A stretch of 64,000 bases of DNA from Formicarius rufipectus (GCA_013399695.1 VXAU01000752.1:5644-69643); one strand, 5' to 3'. Shown: positions 26,083 to 39,551, counted from the stretch's first letter. Numbers and translations: made by a program. Notes: generated by a model not told the origin, from the letters alone.

Positions 26083-26205
26083 GAAAAAAAAAAAAAAAAG
26101 AAAAAAGAAACAACTAACCAAACAAACAAAAAACCCAACTAAACAAAAAACCACACACACACAAATAAAGCCAAAAAAAAAAAAAACAAACCCAAAAAAC
26201 CTGGA
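26083..26205. repeat. A/C-rich low-complexity tract
   Basis: Runs of A of up to 16 broken by C and CC (AAACAAACAAAAAACCC type), with a short CA run at 26152-26163. No tail of a recognisable retrotransposon precedes it. Confidence 0.85.
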
Positions 26206-27052
26206 AACACGCCTTGTATTGAAATGATCAAATTTAACCAGACAATGACTACCCTGTGAAGCAAAGTCTGTTTACATTAACACAATTTTCAACATTGAAA
26301 GGCTTTGTTTAATAGTTTTAATATCCTAACAAAACATATGTAACACTTTTGTCTTCTCTTCTGTTCTCTTATCTTTCTCCTTTTCTAAAAATTTATTCAG
26401 TTTGAAAAAGAATCCCATTACTTCTAAATCCAGAAGAGCTAAATTAAAGTGCTAGTGATCTACATGACAATTTAAAGTCAATATTTTCAAAATGGATTGT
26501 TATTTGGAGGCATGCATGCTTTATCCAAGATTTCTTACTTGCAAAGTGCAAAAAGACTTAGGCAATCTGCATAACAACGTGTTTTTTTCACTGGTGTTGC
26601 TGTTGTAAGGATAAATATATTTAGTCTCCAGAAATAGAAACATCTCTAACTTGATGAGAAGCAAATACAGCACAGAAAGGTAAATGGTAAATAAATGAGT
26701 CCATTTTATTCCCATGCCTGTTAAAATGAAGGTTGAAATCAGTGCATTTTGTTTTACAAAAATATCTCTGACAATATAATGCCTGAGGCATATGTTTGAA
26801 ACTCCTTTCTTTTCATTAACAGCATTTACCTTAGATTTGAAGCATGAAAAATAAGATTTGTGATGGTCATACAGCAAGACACAGAGGGATCACAGATGTT
26901 AGGCTGCTGAATTTAATTACAGGAAATACCAATCAACAGATATCTATTAAGAAAGCTTAACTGAATGACAAATAAGTGTCTTGCTCCAGTTATTCTGCAT
27001 AGAGATCCCTAGCACATAATGAAGGGAACAGATGTATATCTGTATTGGTATT

Positions 27053-27475
27053 TCATAGAATCGTAGAATCATGGAATTGCTCAGGTTGGAAGGAACCTTA
27101 AAGACCATTTAGTTCCAACCCCCTGTTCATGGACAGGAACACCCTCCACTAGACCAGGTTGTTCAAAGACTCGTCCAATCTTGTCTCAAACACTCGCAGG
27201 GATGGGGCATCCACAGCTTCTCTGGGAAACTTGTGTCAGTGCTTCATCACCTTCATAAATGAAGAATTCCTTTCTAATTTCTAATCTAAACTTACCTTCT
27301 TTCAGTTTGAATCCATTCGCCCTTGTCCTGTCTGTACATGCTCTTGCAAAAAGTCCCTCTCCAACTCTCCTGTAGGCCCTCATTGGGTACTGGAAGGTGC
27401 TTTAAGGTCTCCTCGGAGCCGTCTTGTCTCCAGGCTGACCAATCCCAATGCTCTCAGCTTGTCTTCATAGGAGAG
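27053..27475 (-). mobile_element. CR1 LINE, 5'-truncated copy
   Basis: The + strand begins CATAGAATCGTAGAATCATG, the reverse complement of the CR1 ATTCTATG-like tail. It continues through GGTTGGAAGGAACCTTAAAG, CACTAGACCAGGTTGTTCAA, the 'cttctctgggaaact' phrase, CCATTCGCCCTTGTCCTGTC and GCTCTCAGCTTGTCTTCATA. This is about 420 bp of the 3' end and untranslated region. The reading frames that cross it are products of the repeat. It is antisense to CSMD1. Confidence 0.93.
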
Positions 27476-30400
27476 ATAAAAATGAAAACAGAAGGAGTGT
27501 ATATTTTTTTTCTGAACATCCTTGTGATTTTGACTATCTACATTTCATGAACCAAAGATGGCAGATAACTATTCTTATATTTTTGGGAATCACTAAACCT
27601 ATTTGCTTAGGATTTTTGATTTTGTGGACTTTTGAGACCTTCTTTCTTCCTGAAAAGAAATACAGATTTAAATCTGGGATTATGCCAAGAACTTCTTAGT
27701 TGATATGTGTTTATAGCTTTAATGTGTTGTTTACTTTTTCTCTGAATATTATAAACAGTTATTCTAGACTGCTTTTAAGAACTGAATGAACTAGAACGTA
27801 TGAGTTGTACCACACCCTGTCAGTAGTAAAAAAGTCATTATGTGATAGGAAGAAACTACAGAAAAAAATGGTATAAGAACTTAATCGGTGAAGGAAGGTC
27901 ATACTAGGCCTGTTCTGAAGTGAAAGAGAACCTTCTTTGTTTACTGTGTAACCATCGGTGCTTTCAGAGTGTTCGTAATTCCTTCTTCCAAAACTTATGT
28001 TCCATGAAAACAAATCTTAGGAATGAGTTAACTTTGAAAAAACATTACATTCCAGTATTAGAAAATTCTGCTAGTTTCAGATGTGATACAGTCCCAGTGT
28101 TTGCACTAGGGACAGTTTAAATATGTACACTTTTGGAAAGACTTAGGGTGAACATTAGCACATAACTATTTTACAAGTCAAGCAGTTCTTTTTACATGAC
28201 AGAGCAACACAAAAAGAAATGTTTTCTGGGCCAGCAGGAAATGTCTTTTTTTTAATACAGACATTTTTAAATTACAGAAAATGTCTAATGTAAATTCTTA
28301 AGAATATTATAATTAACATTAATGCCCAGTTTTAAAGTTTTGCTAGACATGTAGTAAAATGGTTTACAGATACCCAAACAGTATGAATTAGTGCTAGTAC
28401 AACCTTTTTGTTTCATGTGGAGGCCTAAGGCTGTTTTAAGAAATATACAGGAAAGAGCAATAAAGTAGGATTTAGATAATGCAAAGCAGAACATTCAGTT
28501 CTGTGCACTATCTGTTCTTTTTGATCAGATCCAGAGACTTGACTAAAAATATTGTGACAGGAGGTGAAAAAATGATAGAAAATGTTATGATTTACTTCCA
28601 TGTTTTTCTTCACAAGATCAGAAGACTGAATGTCTTCACTTATTGCAAGATCATGATGCCATATTTTTTCTGGTTGTGCCAATGTACACTACCTGTTCTC
28701 TAAAGCTAAGTACCATAATTTATAAGCTAAGAGTATGAAAATATACTTCATTATACTATATTTGTATATAAGTATATATAAAATGTATCAATATAGGCTA
28801 TTTTGCATGTGTGTTAACACTGAGTCTGGACCAGTATATGATTGCTAAGAAAATAATGCTGAAATAGGATAACTTACTAGCCTTTGTTCTTACTGCTTTT
28901 CTTTCCATGAAAGTATGTGGATTCATAACCTAGGAAATTGAGCTTATGGGTAATTAATTCTAACATTTTAATTGGCTACGATAGTCACTAATTGCCTAAC
29001 TTCATTGCTCTTTTGCACTATTGCTCTAATATACTCATTCAAAGATTTAAATTGGGTCCTTCATTAGTTTATGCTACTTCATCTAATATCAAATATTTTA
29101 AAGAACAGCTAATGATGCCTTTGTATAATCTGCAAATTGTAGATTTTATCATAGACTTTTTAGAATGACATGGTGTGCTGAGCTGTTGAGACATTGAATA
29201 TTTTTAGAAATCAATTGAAAATTGATTATAAATTTTGTTAGCCTTTTTATAATTTTCAATATATTTATACAATCTCTAGTTATATAATTATGAATCATAA
29301 GTACTTTGGGATTAAAATGCCCATTGTAGTATAAATGCACAAAAAACTTTGCTAATATAAACTGGCAAAAATTCACCACCAATTCATTGGTATTGTACTG
29401 GTGTTTTTTTGTGAAGACATTGAGAACACCATACTCTATAATTCTTCTCACATTTTCTTTAATAAACCCAGATGTCAGTAAGTATTTTTTGGAGTACTTT
29501 GTTAAGGTTTGCTTTGCAACATGGAGTACTTATTCAATGAATTGTTGTAAAACAGTTCATTAGTTCAGCCATTTTTAATTAGTCCTGATATATTAGACTA
29601 AGAGATTGTCTTGACATAGCTGACTGGGTTGACACACCGATATTGAGTACTGCATGATCCTTTTCTTTATCTATTTTTAGGTTTTGAAGCCTTTCTTGTT
29701 TAAATATGTTGACCAACAAGAATAGCTTAATGTTTTTACTCTGTGTTTTCTATTAGCATACTGAAACTATCAACTTGCTCAAGTGATCCTATTTTGTTCT
29801 TTGGTCTTTGTTCTTTGACACTGTAGTGCATAAGATTACTTGATTTTCTACTGTCTTCCAATTTTACTAATGCTTGTGAATTTAAGCCACACTGGTCTCT
29901 CAAATATAGTACAAGACTTCACCATAATCTTGCTCTTTTTTTTTTTAAGATGATAGTGAATTTAGCTGGAAGAGGATATTTGAAAAATGTATTTCACATT
30001 ATTTCATTACATTCATCATATATTGAGACCAAAATGCTCTTTTCCATTCTTTGTGATTGCTAACTACCAGCTGAAGAATGACAATCAAATATCATATGCT
30101 ATTGTACATGAAAATAATATAGAAAGTTCTTGCTATCAAGATATTTTTTTCACAATTGCACTTGTCTTTTTTTTTTTCCCTTGGAAAAAATTAATTACAC
30201 TCAATGTCATAATATTCAAGATATTTTTGAAAAGCATGAGATGTCTTGCAGACAGGATAGCCAGTGAAAGGGAAGAGTCAGTCTTTTGGTTTTCAAACTA
30301 TAGACAGTGCAGTGTGTTTGTTGACAAGAAGAGCAAGTAAAAAGAATAATGAAGTTACAAAGAATTAACCATTATGAAGAGTTAAAACTAAAAGTTGAAC

Positions 30401-30519
30401 ATGTCACTGAACAAATTCATATTAGATTTTAGTTGCTGGAGTTGCAAATATCTTGTTATATTCATTTGGTCATTGCTACTTTTTGCTTAGTGAGAATTTT
30501 GCTCATGTTTTGAGTAACA

Positions 30520-33215
30520 AATACAGAATCATAGGATCATTAAATATGCTGGGTTGGTAGGGACCCATCAGGACCATTGAGTCAAACTCCTGGCCCTGAG
30601 CAGGACACACCAAGAATCACACCCTGTACCTGAGAGCATCGTCCAAACACTTCTTGAACTCGGACTTGCTGCTGTGACCACTTCCCTGAATTCCAGTGCT
30701 CAGCCACCCCCTGGGTGAAAAGCTTTTTCCTGATATCCAACATAAACCTCCCTTAAATCAGCTTCATGCCACTTCCTTGAGAGTTCTGTGACAGGTCATG
30801 TTCCTTTCACAAGAATGTTGAAGACTGCAATGAGGTCTTTCCTCAGTCTCCTCTTCTCCAGGCTGCGTAGACCAAGTGACCTCAGCTGATACTCATAGAG
30901 CTTCCCTCATCATCCTTGTGGCCCTACTTTGGACACTCTAATAGTTTCATGTCTTTTTTATGTTGTGATGCCCAAAACTGCACACAATCACCTCCTTTGA
31001 CTGACTGGTGATGCCCTTCCTGATGCCTCTCAGGACACTGTTGGCCCTCCTGGCTGCTAGGGCGCTGCTGACATATTCAAATTGCCATCTCTGTCCCAAA
31101 TGGAAAATCTAAATCCTTGTTGAACTTCATATGGTTGGTGATTCTCCATCTCTCCAATTTGTTGAGGTATCTCTGAAGGGCCTCTCTATCCTTGAGGGAA
31201 TCGACAGGTCCTCCCAATTTAGTATCATTGATAAACTTACATAGTACTTCTTTGAGTCCTGTGTCAAAGTCATTAATGAAGAACTTGAAGAGAACTGGTC
31301 TGAGGATGGAGCCCTGTGGGACCCCTCTAGTGACTGGTTGCCAGTCTGACATTCCTCCATTCACTATAACTCTTTGTGTCTGACCTGTGAACACCTGCTC
31401 ACCTAGCACATGATGTTTCATCCAGCCCAGAAGGATCCTGGGAGAGACAGTATCAAAAGCTTTGCTGAAGTCCAGTCAACTGTCTTCCCTTGATCAGCTA
31501 GGTGGGTTACCCTGTCATAGAAGGAAATCAGGTTTGACAAGAATAACGTTCCTCTTATGAAGCTGTGCTGGCTGTGACCAATGACTGTGTTGTCTTCCAG
31601 GTGTTTTTCAGTACTTCCCAAAATAATCTTTTTCCTGATTTTACTGAGCACTGAAGTAAGAGTGACAGGCCTGTAGTTTCTGCGGTCCTCCTTCTTGCCC
31701 ATCTTGAAAACTGGGACATTCTCCAGCTTCTAGTCAGCTGGCACCTCTCCAAATTCCCAAGACCACTCAAAAATCCTTGAGAGAGGCTTTGTGATTACAT
31801 CAACTAGCTCCCTAAGGACTCTGGGACTAATCCTGTAAGACCCCATAGATTTGTAGGGGTTCAGCTAGAGCAGCAGATCTGGCACAATTTCAGGATTATC
31901 TGGGGTTAGTCATTCTCACAGTCATGATTCTCCAGCTCAGGTCCATCATGCATGTTGAACATGGAGGCAAAGAAAGTGTTAAACACCTCTGCTTTGTCTC
32001 TTTCCCTGTTTGTGAGGTGACCATCCTTATGCTGTAATGAGCTAATGTAATTTCTACACTTCCTTTTGCCATTAATATATTTGGGAAAAAAGTATTCTTA
32101 TTGTACCCCACATTTCTGTCCAGTTTCAACTCCATTTGAATTTTGACTGTACAAATTTTCTCCGTACAGTGGCAAACAGCATCTCTGTATTCTTCCCCTG
32201 TCACCTGACCTGCCTCCACCAGTCATGCACCTTGCTTTTTCATATAATTTCCAAACCAAGATCCCTATTCATCTAACCTGGCCTCATCTGCTTCATCTGC
32301 TTGACTTGTAACATTCCTGTGCTCTTAGGGAATAATATTTAAAAGTGACCAGCACTGGTATACCCCTCAAAAAGACATCTTTCTTAAAGGAATTTACTTA
32401 GTAGTTCCCTGAGTAGCCTGAGGTCTGCTCTCCTCACATCCAAAGTTGAGGTTTTGCTGGCACTTTTCCTCTTGTCAAATGAGATTTTAAGCTTGGTCAC
32501 TTTATGGTTACTGTGGCCAAGATGGTCACCAATCTCCACTTTACTCACAAGATCCACTCATCATCCTGGCTGGGAGGTCTATAGCAGACTCCTATGATGA
32601 CATCTGCATTATTTGTTTACCCCTGATTCTCACTCAGAGTCTCTGAACTGTGCCATTGCCAACTCTGAGTTTCATGCATTCTTACCCTTCTATTACACAC
32701 AGTGCCACCCCTTCATCTCTTCTGCCCTGCCTATCCCTCCTGATGAGCTTGTAACAGTCCATCAGGGCACTCCAGTCACGGATCTCCTCCTTCCTCGTAT
32801 CATTTATACCAATGATGTCAAATCTCTGGGACTGGTTCAAAGCTTTGTGCTCCTTTTGTTTGTTCCTCATGCTGCAGGAATCAGTGTAGAAACATTCAGA
32901 TGTGCTACATTGTAGCCAGCACCTCTTGAGGCAGACACAGAGCACCTTAGTGGTGGTTTCTTCATGATTTGGCACAAGCCCATTGCACATCACTGAGCAT
33001 TGTGATTTTGTCCCTTTCCCCCTTCCAAGGTAGTTTAAAGCTCTATCGATGAGCCCCATTAGCTCCTGTAGAACTATTTTTCCCCTCTGGGAGAGGTGCA
33101 TCCCATCAGGTGTCAGTAGACCAGGTATTGAGTCAAAACCCAACATTTTTCCACTTATACCAGCCTCACAGCCACATATCGACCTGATAGTGCTGCCTGT
33201 CTGGGCTCCACAACA
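30520..33215 (-). mobile_element. CR1 LINE, near full ORF2 but broken
   Basis: A 2.7-kb CR1 on the minus strand. From high to low coordinates it shows the end of ORF1 (DGMHLSQRGK, about 33100), an endonuclease-like part (DWSALMDCYKLIRRDRQGRR, about 32740), the linker (GQVTGEEYRDAV, about 32200), reverse transcriptase starting at NYRPVTLTSVLSK (about 31675), GVPQGSILRPVLF (about 31325), and the 3' tail near 30520. Several frameshifts split ORF2, and the catalytic box usually read as F-A-D-D is F-I-N-D (about 31224-31235). ORF1 is mostly missing, so the copy is 5'-truncated. It is inactive and inherited as a relic. Ends are approximate because no target-site duplication was identified. Confidence 0.9.
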
Positions 33216-35063
33216 ACTCTTTTTTATTCTTTTTGATTATGAATTCCCTGCTTTGGAATCTATTCAGAATTATCAGTATATAGAGATTGTATTGTAATTA
33301 AAATAGGTAACATTAATCACAAATTCAAATTATAATTTTGTTTGCTGACCTATATTTTTTTGTAAAACAATATTATTTATACATTTTTGTATAAAAATAA
33401 ATGAAGAAATAAGAGAACATCTTCACATCTGCAAGAAATTGACATAATCCCTTATAGAGTTTCATCTTTGTAAGTGAGAATTTAAATAGTGCCCAGACCA
33501 TAATTTGCAAGAGACAGACCATGAGAGGCAAATTGATGCACTCATTCACAAACCACATGTACAAAATCATGCATCTATTATTAGTATTTTTATTTGTTTC
33601 TTGAAAGATGGGGAATATAATAAATCAAAATCAGTCCCTGTAAAGTTAAAATTTTACAAGAAACAGTTTTAGTTGATTACATCAACACAGCCTGGAAGTA
33701 CATTGTGTACTCAGCAGCAACTTCCATTAGAAATTGTAAAATCATGTATCAGAATGTGATAGTTGTTTGCGAAGTGTGCTTGCAAATCTAAGTGTTTTCA
33801 TATATAAAGAAAGAATAAATTGCATGCTGACCTCAGTAGGTAGAAGAAACATCTATATGGCTTATTTACATATTCTGAAATAGCTGAGAGTCTCATCTCT
33901 AAGTGTCTTGAGATATGTCCTGGTTAAGACTAAAATTTTTGCTATAAGACTAAATAAGAAACTTGCTTTCATCTTTGAAAGGAGCAATAAAACTATTATT
34001 TGAAAGACAGAGTGATAAAAATGTTAGAGTTGAGGAGCACTAAGCTCCTATTTAGAATATTTTTTGTCTTTTGAAAGAACGATATGATTTTCACTACAAG
34101 GCGTTAAGTGGAGTGCTTCAATATGCATATTGCATTTAACAACAAATGAGAAAAATTGTTTCTTGGTTGATAGTTTATAATCTTTTCATAGCTATGAGAC
34201 ACAGGTTAGTATAAATACCAAAATAAATAAATTAGGAAGCAAGTAGGCCTCCATTGACCTGGGATGTTGTTCTCAATTAGTCAGAATATTCTTGTAAAGG
34301 CCAAAGTGAAGAACTATTAAATTTCAAAGGGATAGTATGCTGGCAATGCTTCCTAAGATATACTGAAAAAAATCTAAGAAAATATTCTCAATTTCAACTC
34401 AATATAACATCATAGTCAGCCATTTGAAAGTTCTTCACATGATTTCTCCTTCATAAATTCTTACACAGCTTCACAGATATGCTGTGTTCAACACTGAGTT
34501 TCCTACGTGCCAGAATTCTCCATGGATAACTATTAGAAAAGGTAGATGTATAAATTCCAACATTACTAGAGGAATTCTGAAAAGTGGTGAAAATCTAAAT
34601 TTTTACAGGAATTTTGCTTCTATCCCTTTCCCCTTTTTTTTCAGTGATTGCCTGAACTAGTCTCTTTCATAGCACATTCATACTTGTGATAAAATCACTT
34701 TATACCTCTCAGACTGTGTGAATTCTACAGAATATGTACTTATATTTTTTTTTTTCTTCCAGCTTTGTTAGTCCTTTCCCTGGCAGAATGGTGTAAATTT
34801 ATTACAGCATAAATGAGAACTAGACTGTTCTTTTTATTTCTTCATTTGGGGTTTTTACACTTATTTCTAATGCTTTTGTCTTACACTAAACAACATGTAA
34901 GGAAACTCATTTTATGTTACATTTTTGGCTGCTTTTTTATGTTTGTTTGCTCACTTCTTTTGTTTTGTTGGTTGATTTTCCTTGGAAAGTATAGCTTTTC
35001 TTGTGTTTCTGGGGTAGAAGCTTTTTCTAAAGCATTCACTTAGTGAATGTCACTTAGTGACAT

Positions 35064-35477
35064 GTTGTTGTTGTTGGCTAGACTTCGCGAATGAAGATTT
35101 TGGGATAAGCCTGCGCAATGGATTTTTTAGGTGAGGCACAGTGTGCGCGGAACTGGCCCCACCCCCTTTACTCCTGAGGTTCATCTTGCCATGGCCGAGC
35201 ACGCTCAGACGGTGACAGCGAGTTCCTCGGGATTTGAACTGGTGTCCTCAGAGGAGGAGCCGGCTCCAGAGGTGGCAACTTACACCATTCGGCCAACGCC
35301 CGCCGCCCATTTCAGATTAACATTAAAGAAAAAAACCCAGCAAACAGAAAAGCAATAATGTCAGGTTGTTGAGCAATCCTGGGAGCCCACATGGGTCAGA
35401 GCACCAGGGGAAGACCTCGCCTTTTCCTCTCTGCCACCGAATGACACAAACGTGGCACTGCAGCCACGCCTTCAAAA
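35064..35477 (-). mobile_element. Composite tRNA-derived SINE-like retroelement, copy 1
   Basis: A 414-bp insertion flanked by a perfect 12-bp target-site duplication, ACTTAGTGACAT (35052-35063 and 35478-35489). On the minus strand it ends in a short (AAC)n tail (GTTGTTGTTGTTG on + from 35064). A tRNA-like segment is visible on the minus strand: A box TGGCCGAATGG (35285-35295) and B box AGTTCAAATCC (35230-35240), 44 bp apart, a spacing that suggests a class II (Leu/Ser-like) tRNA ancestor. About 180 bp of non-tRNA sequence precedes it and about 165 bp follows. The AAC tail is unlike CR1 tails, so an RTE-type LINE is a possible partner. A related copy is at 59317-59490. Family name not recognised. 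Confidence 0.75.
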
Positions 35478-36313
35478 ACTTAGTGACATAAACAGTCACT
35501 AATTCACCCAGACTTTTTCTTTAGCAGGGAAATTCTGAATAACATGGTAAAAGATACCTAAATACAGAAGTCATAAATCTTTGCATAAAACTCTTTACAC
35601 AGACACAGGCACATTAAGATAGAATTCATGGCAATATCGTAAATATTGTAAACATTCTGTGTACTTTATCTTAAATTACAGAACATCACATTGAAATTGA
35701 AAAATATTTTAAAATGCTACATATGGTTGGTAGTTATGAAGAACATAATTACAGTTCTTGCCTACTAGTGGTAACTACATTCTCTTACAAAATTTGAAAC
35801 ACTAAAAACAACAGAACTGAAATCACTCTGAAAACCTTTATAAATATTATCTAAACTTTTTAAGTCTTCTAAACTGGAATGAAGTAATTTTCTTGTATAT
35901 CCACAATATACTGTTTTATTGTAATTAGCATTTTGATGTGTGCTAACAGCTTTTATGGCAACCTGTTTTAAGAACTTCTTTCTAACATTATTTAGCAATA
36001 TTTGCTTTCACTTTTACATCTGCTGTAGTCTGTGATGTGCTTTTTCTTTGAAATTTTTAAATAAATCACATCAGAGGCAGTGACTGTATATCATTGTTCC
36101 ACTGCATCTCAATAAATGAAAACATACTACAAACTCCTAATCAATTTGTAATACTCACTGTATGTTTTTAATTATTTTTCCTGGAAATAGTATTTCCAAA
36201 ATGATTATGGTATTTTAAGTCTTACATTGTGATACATCTGCCAGTAAGGCAAAACATACCTGTGAAGAAATTTAGTGGCAGAATGCTAATATGTTGATGT
36301 CATTTCTCCACAG

Positions 36314-36508
36314 CTGTAACTTGCCCCAGCATAGAGACTCTGCTCTCAGAACATGTTGTCTGGAAACTGATTTCTGGATCACTGAATGAGTATGGAGCTC
36401 AAGTTATGCTCAGCTGCAGTCCTGGATACTTTTTATTGGGTCGAAGACTCATACAGTGCAGGAGTAATGGAACCTGGAGTGTAGGCAATGAAAGGCCAAG
36501 TTGTAAGG
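36314..36508 (+). CDS. CSMD1: CSMD1 exon: sushi domain (about sushi 16)
   Basis: A 195-base exon (65 codons) encoding V-T-C-P-S-I-E at the start, SGSLNEYGAQVMLSCSPGY in the middle and NGTWSVGNERPSCK at the end. Four cysteines and the conserved Trp of the sushi fold are present, and N-G-T is a glycosylation sequon. The acceptor is TTTCTCCACAG and the donor is G/GTAAGG at 36509. Phase 1 both ends; the first codon is completed by T of the preceding exon (Ser) and the last G combines with TT of the next exon (Val). It is slightly longer than neighbouring sushi exons because of the first inter-cysteine loop, as in the same module of CSMD relatives. Confidence 0.95.
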
Positions 36509-39500
36509 GTAAGGAACATAATTGTTTGCAAAACATCCTATGTTTTCTAATTCATATATTTTATAAATATTTTTTAATAAACTGTTTTGCTATCACATTC
36601 TTATAAGTAAGCAAATGTGAGTAAGCAAAATCTTCATTAATTTGAAATTAATTTATTCCAGCTCTTTAGGTGTTAAGTACAGTATATTTCATACAAGAGT
36701 CAATGAAGTAACATCAAAAAATCAATCCGTATTTATTCAACTAGATGGTACATATTTAGAAAACACCAAGAGATAACATTAGTACTTTAGAGGATTCCAG
36801 AATAGAGTTAGATTAGATGATGATATTGCTTTGACCTCTTGGGCAAAGCATTAAAACTACACTGTTGAAAAAATATGCATATGAGCTTTTATAATGTCTT
36901 CATACAAAAATGCCATAAATTACATCGGTCCTGATTTTGACTGTTTAAAATTTTAGAGAAAGTTGACATTTTCAGTGGGAACATTCATCTGTCAAGGGTT
37001 ACAGTGTCAAATGCTTAATAAATCCCTCCAAAATTTAATTTATTTGGTTAGAGAGGGTGCTTGGCTCATCCACTGGTACTGCAGCCCTTAAAGTAGGAAG
37101 TTTTTCTACATTATAGTAGTACTCAGAGGCCCTTTCAATGCCAGGACAGCACAGAAGACCCTAGCATCTGAAGGAAAATAGTCAACTGGCAGGCCCAGAA
37201 TACTAAACAGAACTGAAAATAAAATTTAGACATAACTTTTTTCAGAGTAGGATGTGATTTCAGTGAGATATTGACAGCAAAGTGGGAAAGAAATCTCAGG
37301 ATCAGGTGAACAACTCACTAAATTATGCCTTCAGGTATTTTTTAAGAATCCAAATAGAATAATTCTGCTCTGTTAGAATCTACTAAGTCTGATGACATGA
37401 TAAATGGTACCAAAAGTATTTTATAGGATTCTATGACAGTGACAATAGAATGAATAGAAAGAGCAGGGAGCTTTTCATATTCCAAATTAATTCTATGATG
37501 TACTGTGGCAATGAGAAGAGAACAACCCCCTAGTGCCATATGGGACAAATTGCAGTAACTAATCTGGTAGAAACTAAAAAGATCTTGGGAGAGATTCAGC
37601 CTTCTTCAACAGCAGCTGCAGAGAACACCCAAAATCATCTCAGACAGTGCTGTATCACTTCCAAGGGTGATTCAGCTATAAATTGACACAATCTCTCACG
37701 GGTACTGGGAAGAGTGTGGTTGCAAACCTAAGGCATGGAATTTACAGAGACAGTATTAGCAAACAATGTCAGTATGGGAAAAGTAGAACAAAGAAAAGAG
37801 AACAAAGAAGGATGTACACCATTGAAATAAAAATAATATAAGCCAATGCTTATTTTCTAGAAAAGAAAAAAAAAAATGTATTTAAGATGTTTTTAGTACC
37901 AGGCTAAGGAACCTATATGTAAGAGCAATCAATACAATATATATAAGAAGGCAGTGTATTTGATTTTATCTAAATGATGATGGGTTGTGGAATTATGTTA
38001 ATTCTGTTTTATTCTGTGAATTTTGTCCATGAAAAGTTTCTTTTGAAAAGTATTCATTTGAAAAATGGTGACTTCTACATCTTAAAAACAAAAAGTGTTG
38101 TATCAATTTAATTCTTAAATTTAAAACTAATGAGTTTTTTATTCAAGTAACTGCAATTATGCCTTTTCCCTTTTGTTCACACATACTAAAAAAAATCTAT
38201 TTTTGTATTTGCTGCCTAATATGCAGCTACTGCTGAGAAGTCTTTGGAAACCTAGTTCTTTTTCAGCTTCAACAGTTACAGGAATTTTGTGTAAGTAGAA
38301 AATGGGATGACACACATGGGATAAAATCAACTAAAAGCAAAGTGTTAGAGAAACATAAGTTGCTAATTGAAGCTATATTAGTTAATTTATAAGAAAGGTA
38401 CATTATTTTGCCCTCTGCTAGAGGACTGCTTAGGGTTTAATTATGGCAAACTTCATTCCCCTAGAAATGTTCAGTAGTATTTCTATTGGTTGTAATCTTT
38501 AAGATCCAGAAACAGACCATAAAGTATTTTGAGGAGTCTACTGTTTACTTTCTCTATGTCATTCACATGCTAAAGGTAGATTATATATAGATTCTAGCTG
38601 TTTGTATTTCTGCAGCAGTAGGGAAGCCAGCTGAAACACTGATGATAAGGCATTTAGATCATATTTTTCAATATCAGGTTGTTAATAGTATCTCTAAAGG
38701 AATTGCAAAACTTCAGATTAGAGGATGTTCTAGATTGAGAGACCTAATTAATAAATTTATTGTATTACACGTATGCTAAGTAGATGTCAAATGAACCATG
38801 AAGTAGCTCATTTATGTATTTAGGTATTTTAAACTGGAATCTTTGTAACTAAAACCAATAAAGTACTTGTAATGTGTTTAGAATAACTAATTCTATTGCA
38901 TTTTAGGAATAGGGTTTTATTTTTTTAGCATGTGTATAAGTGAATTAATATTCAGCAGTAGCATTGGAAATCATAATGCCAGACTAATCCACAAATTGCA
39001 TTAATGTGTTTCAATTGTAGTAAAAAAGAGCCGTACTCATCTCTGGACACCTTATGTGCATAAGAAAATATGATCACATATATTTTGATTATGACTAAAT
39101 TAACTACACAGTGGCTTGTACTTGATTTTAACCAACTTCCACCCAATTTCATGTTGCTTTCTACTGTGAACCTCTTAAAATATAGAATAATGTGACCTTG
39201 AGGTTTCACATAGGAAGTTTAGTTGTGATCAACATGCTTTTGAAAATAAACTCATGATTTATGTTAACATAATAAAATAGAGTTGAAGCTCTGGAAGACA
39301 TTGGTCTGCATCTTGAATTACAAAATCATTGATATATTTTTCTAGAAACAGAAGAAATGACAGAATGGTTTTAGTTAAATTGGAGTTTGATACATTCTTA
39401 AAAGATAATTTTCCATGTGGTGTGTGATAGCTATGTGTTGCAGCTGATGCCACAGGTTTATGTGATAAAAGGTCAAGCGTAGCCTTAGGCCAAACCAGAA

Positions 39501-39551
39501 CATGTATCATTTTGACATTTCAGTTTGTTCTGTTGTTTGTTTTTTCCCTAG
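36509..39551 (+). other. CSMD1: Intron (3.0 kb)
   Basis: Donor GTAAGG, acceptor TTTTTCCCTAG at 39541-39551. AT-rich; I recognise no transposable element, exon or RNA gene. An A-run at about 37862-37876 is the only simple repeat of note. Confidence 0.8.

Larger units (their letters stand above)
24735..36313 (+). other. CSMD1: Intron (11.6 kb after collapsing duplicates)
   Basis: Runs from the GTAAGT donor to the acceptor CTCCACAG at 36306-36313. It contains an LTR-like fragment, three CR1 pieces including a 2.7-kb copy, a composite SINE-like element, and A-rich low-complexity sequence. The stretches 27700-30500 and 33220-35050 show nothing I can name. Confidence 0.8.

Noticed and set aside
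26521..26877. 118-residue minus-strand open frame, the second longest outside the CR1s
   Set aside because: No domain, no splice-site support and AT-driven composition; such lengths are expected by chance in 64 kb.
29987..30340. 117-residue plus-strand open frame
   Set aside because: Low-complexity Phe/Ile-rich composition from AT-rich DNA, with no similarity to CUB or sushi and no acceptor/donor pair that would keep phase 1.
31127..33146. Multiple minus-strand frames as host genes
   Set aside because: They carry CR1 endonuclease and reverse-transcriptase phrases and belong to one broken LINE.
35230..35302. A functional tRNA gene on the minus strand
   Set aside because: A and B boxes are present but lie inside a 414-bp element with target-site duplications, with continuous flanking element sequence and no convincing acceptor stem; read as the tRNA-derived part of a SINE.
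35131..35358. 75-residue open frame
   Set aside because: Lies wholly in the SINE-like element; its composition follows the tRNA-like and GC-rich parts and no protein family is recognisable.
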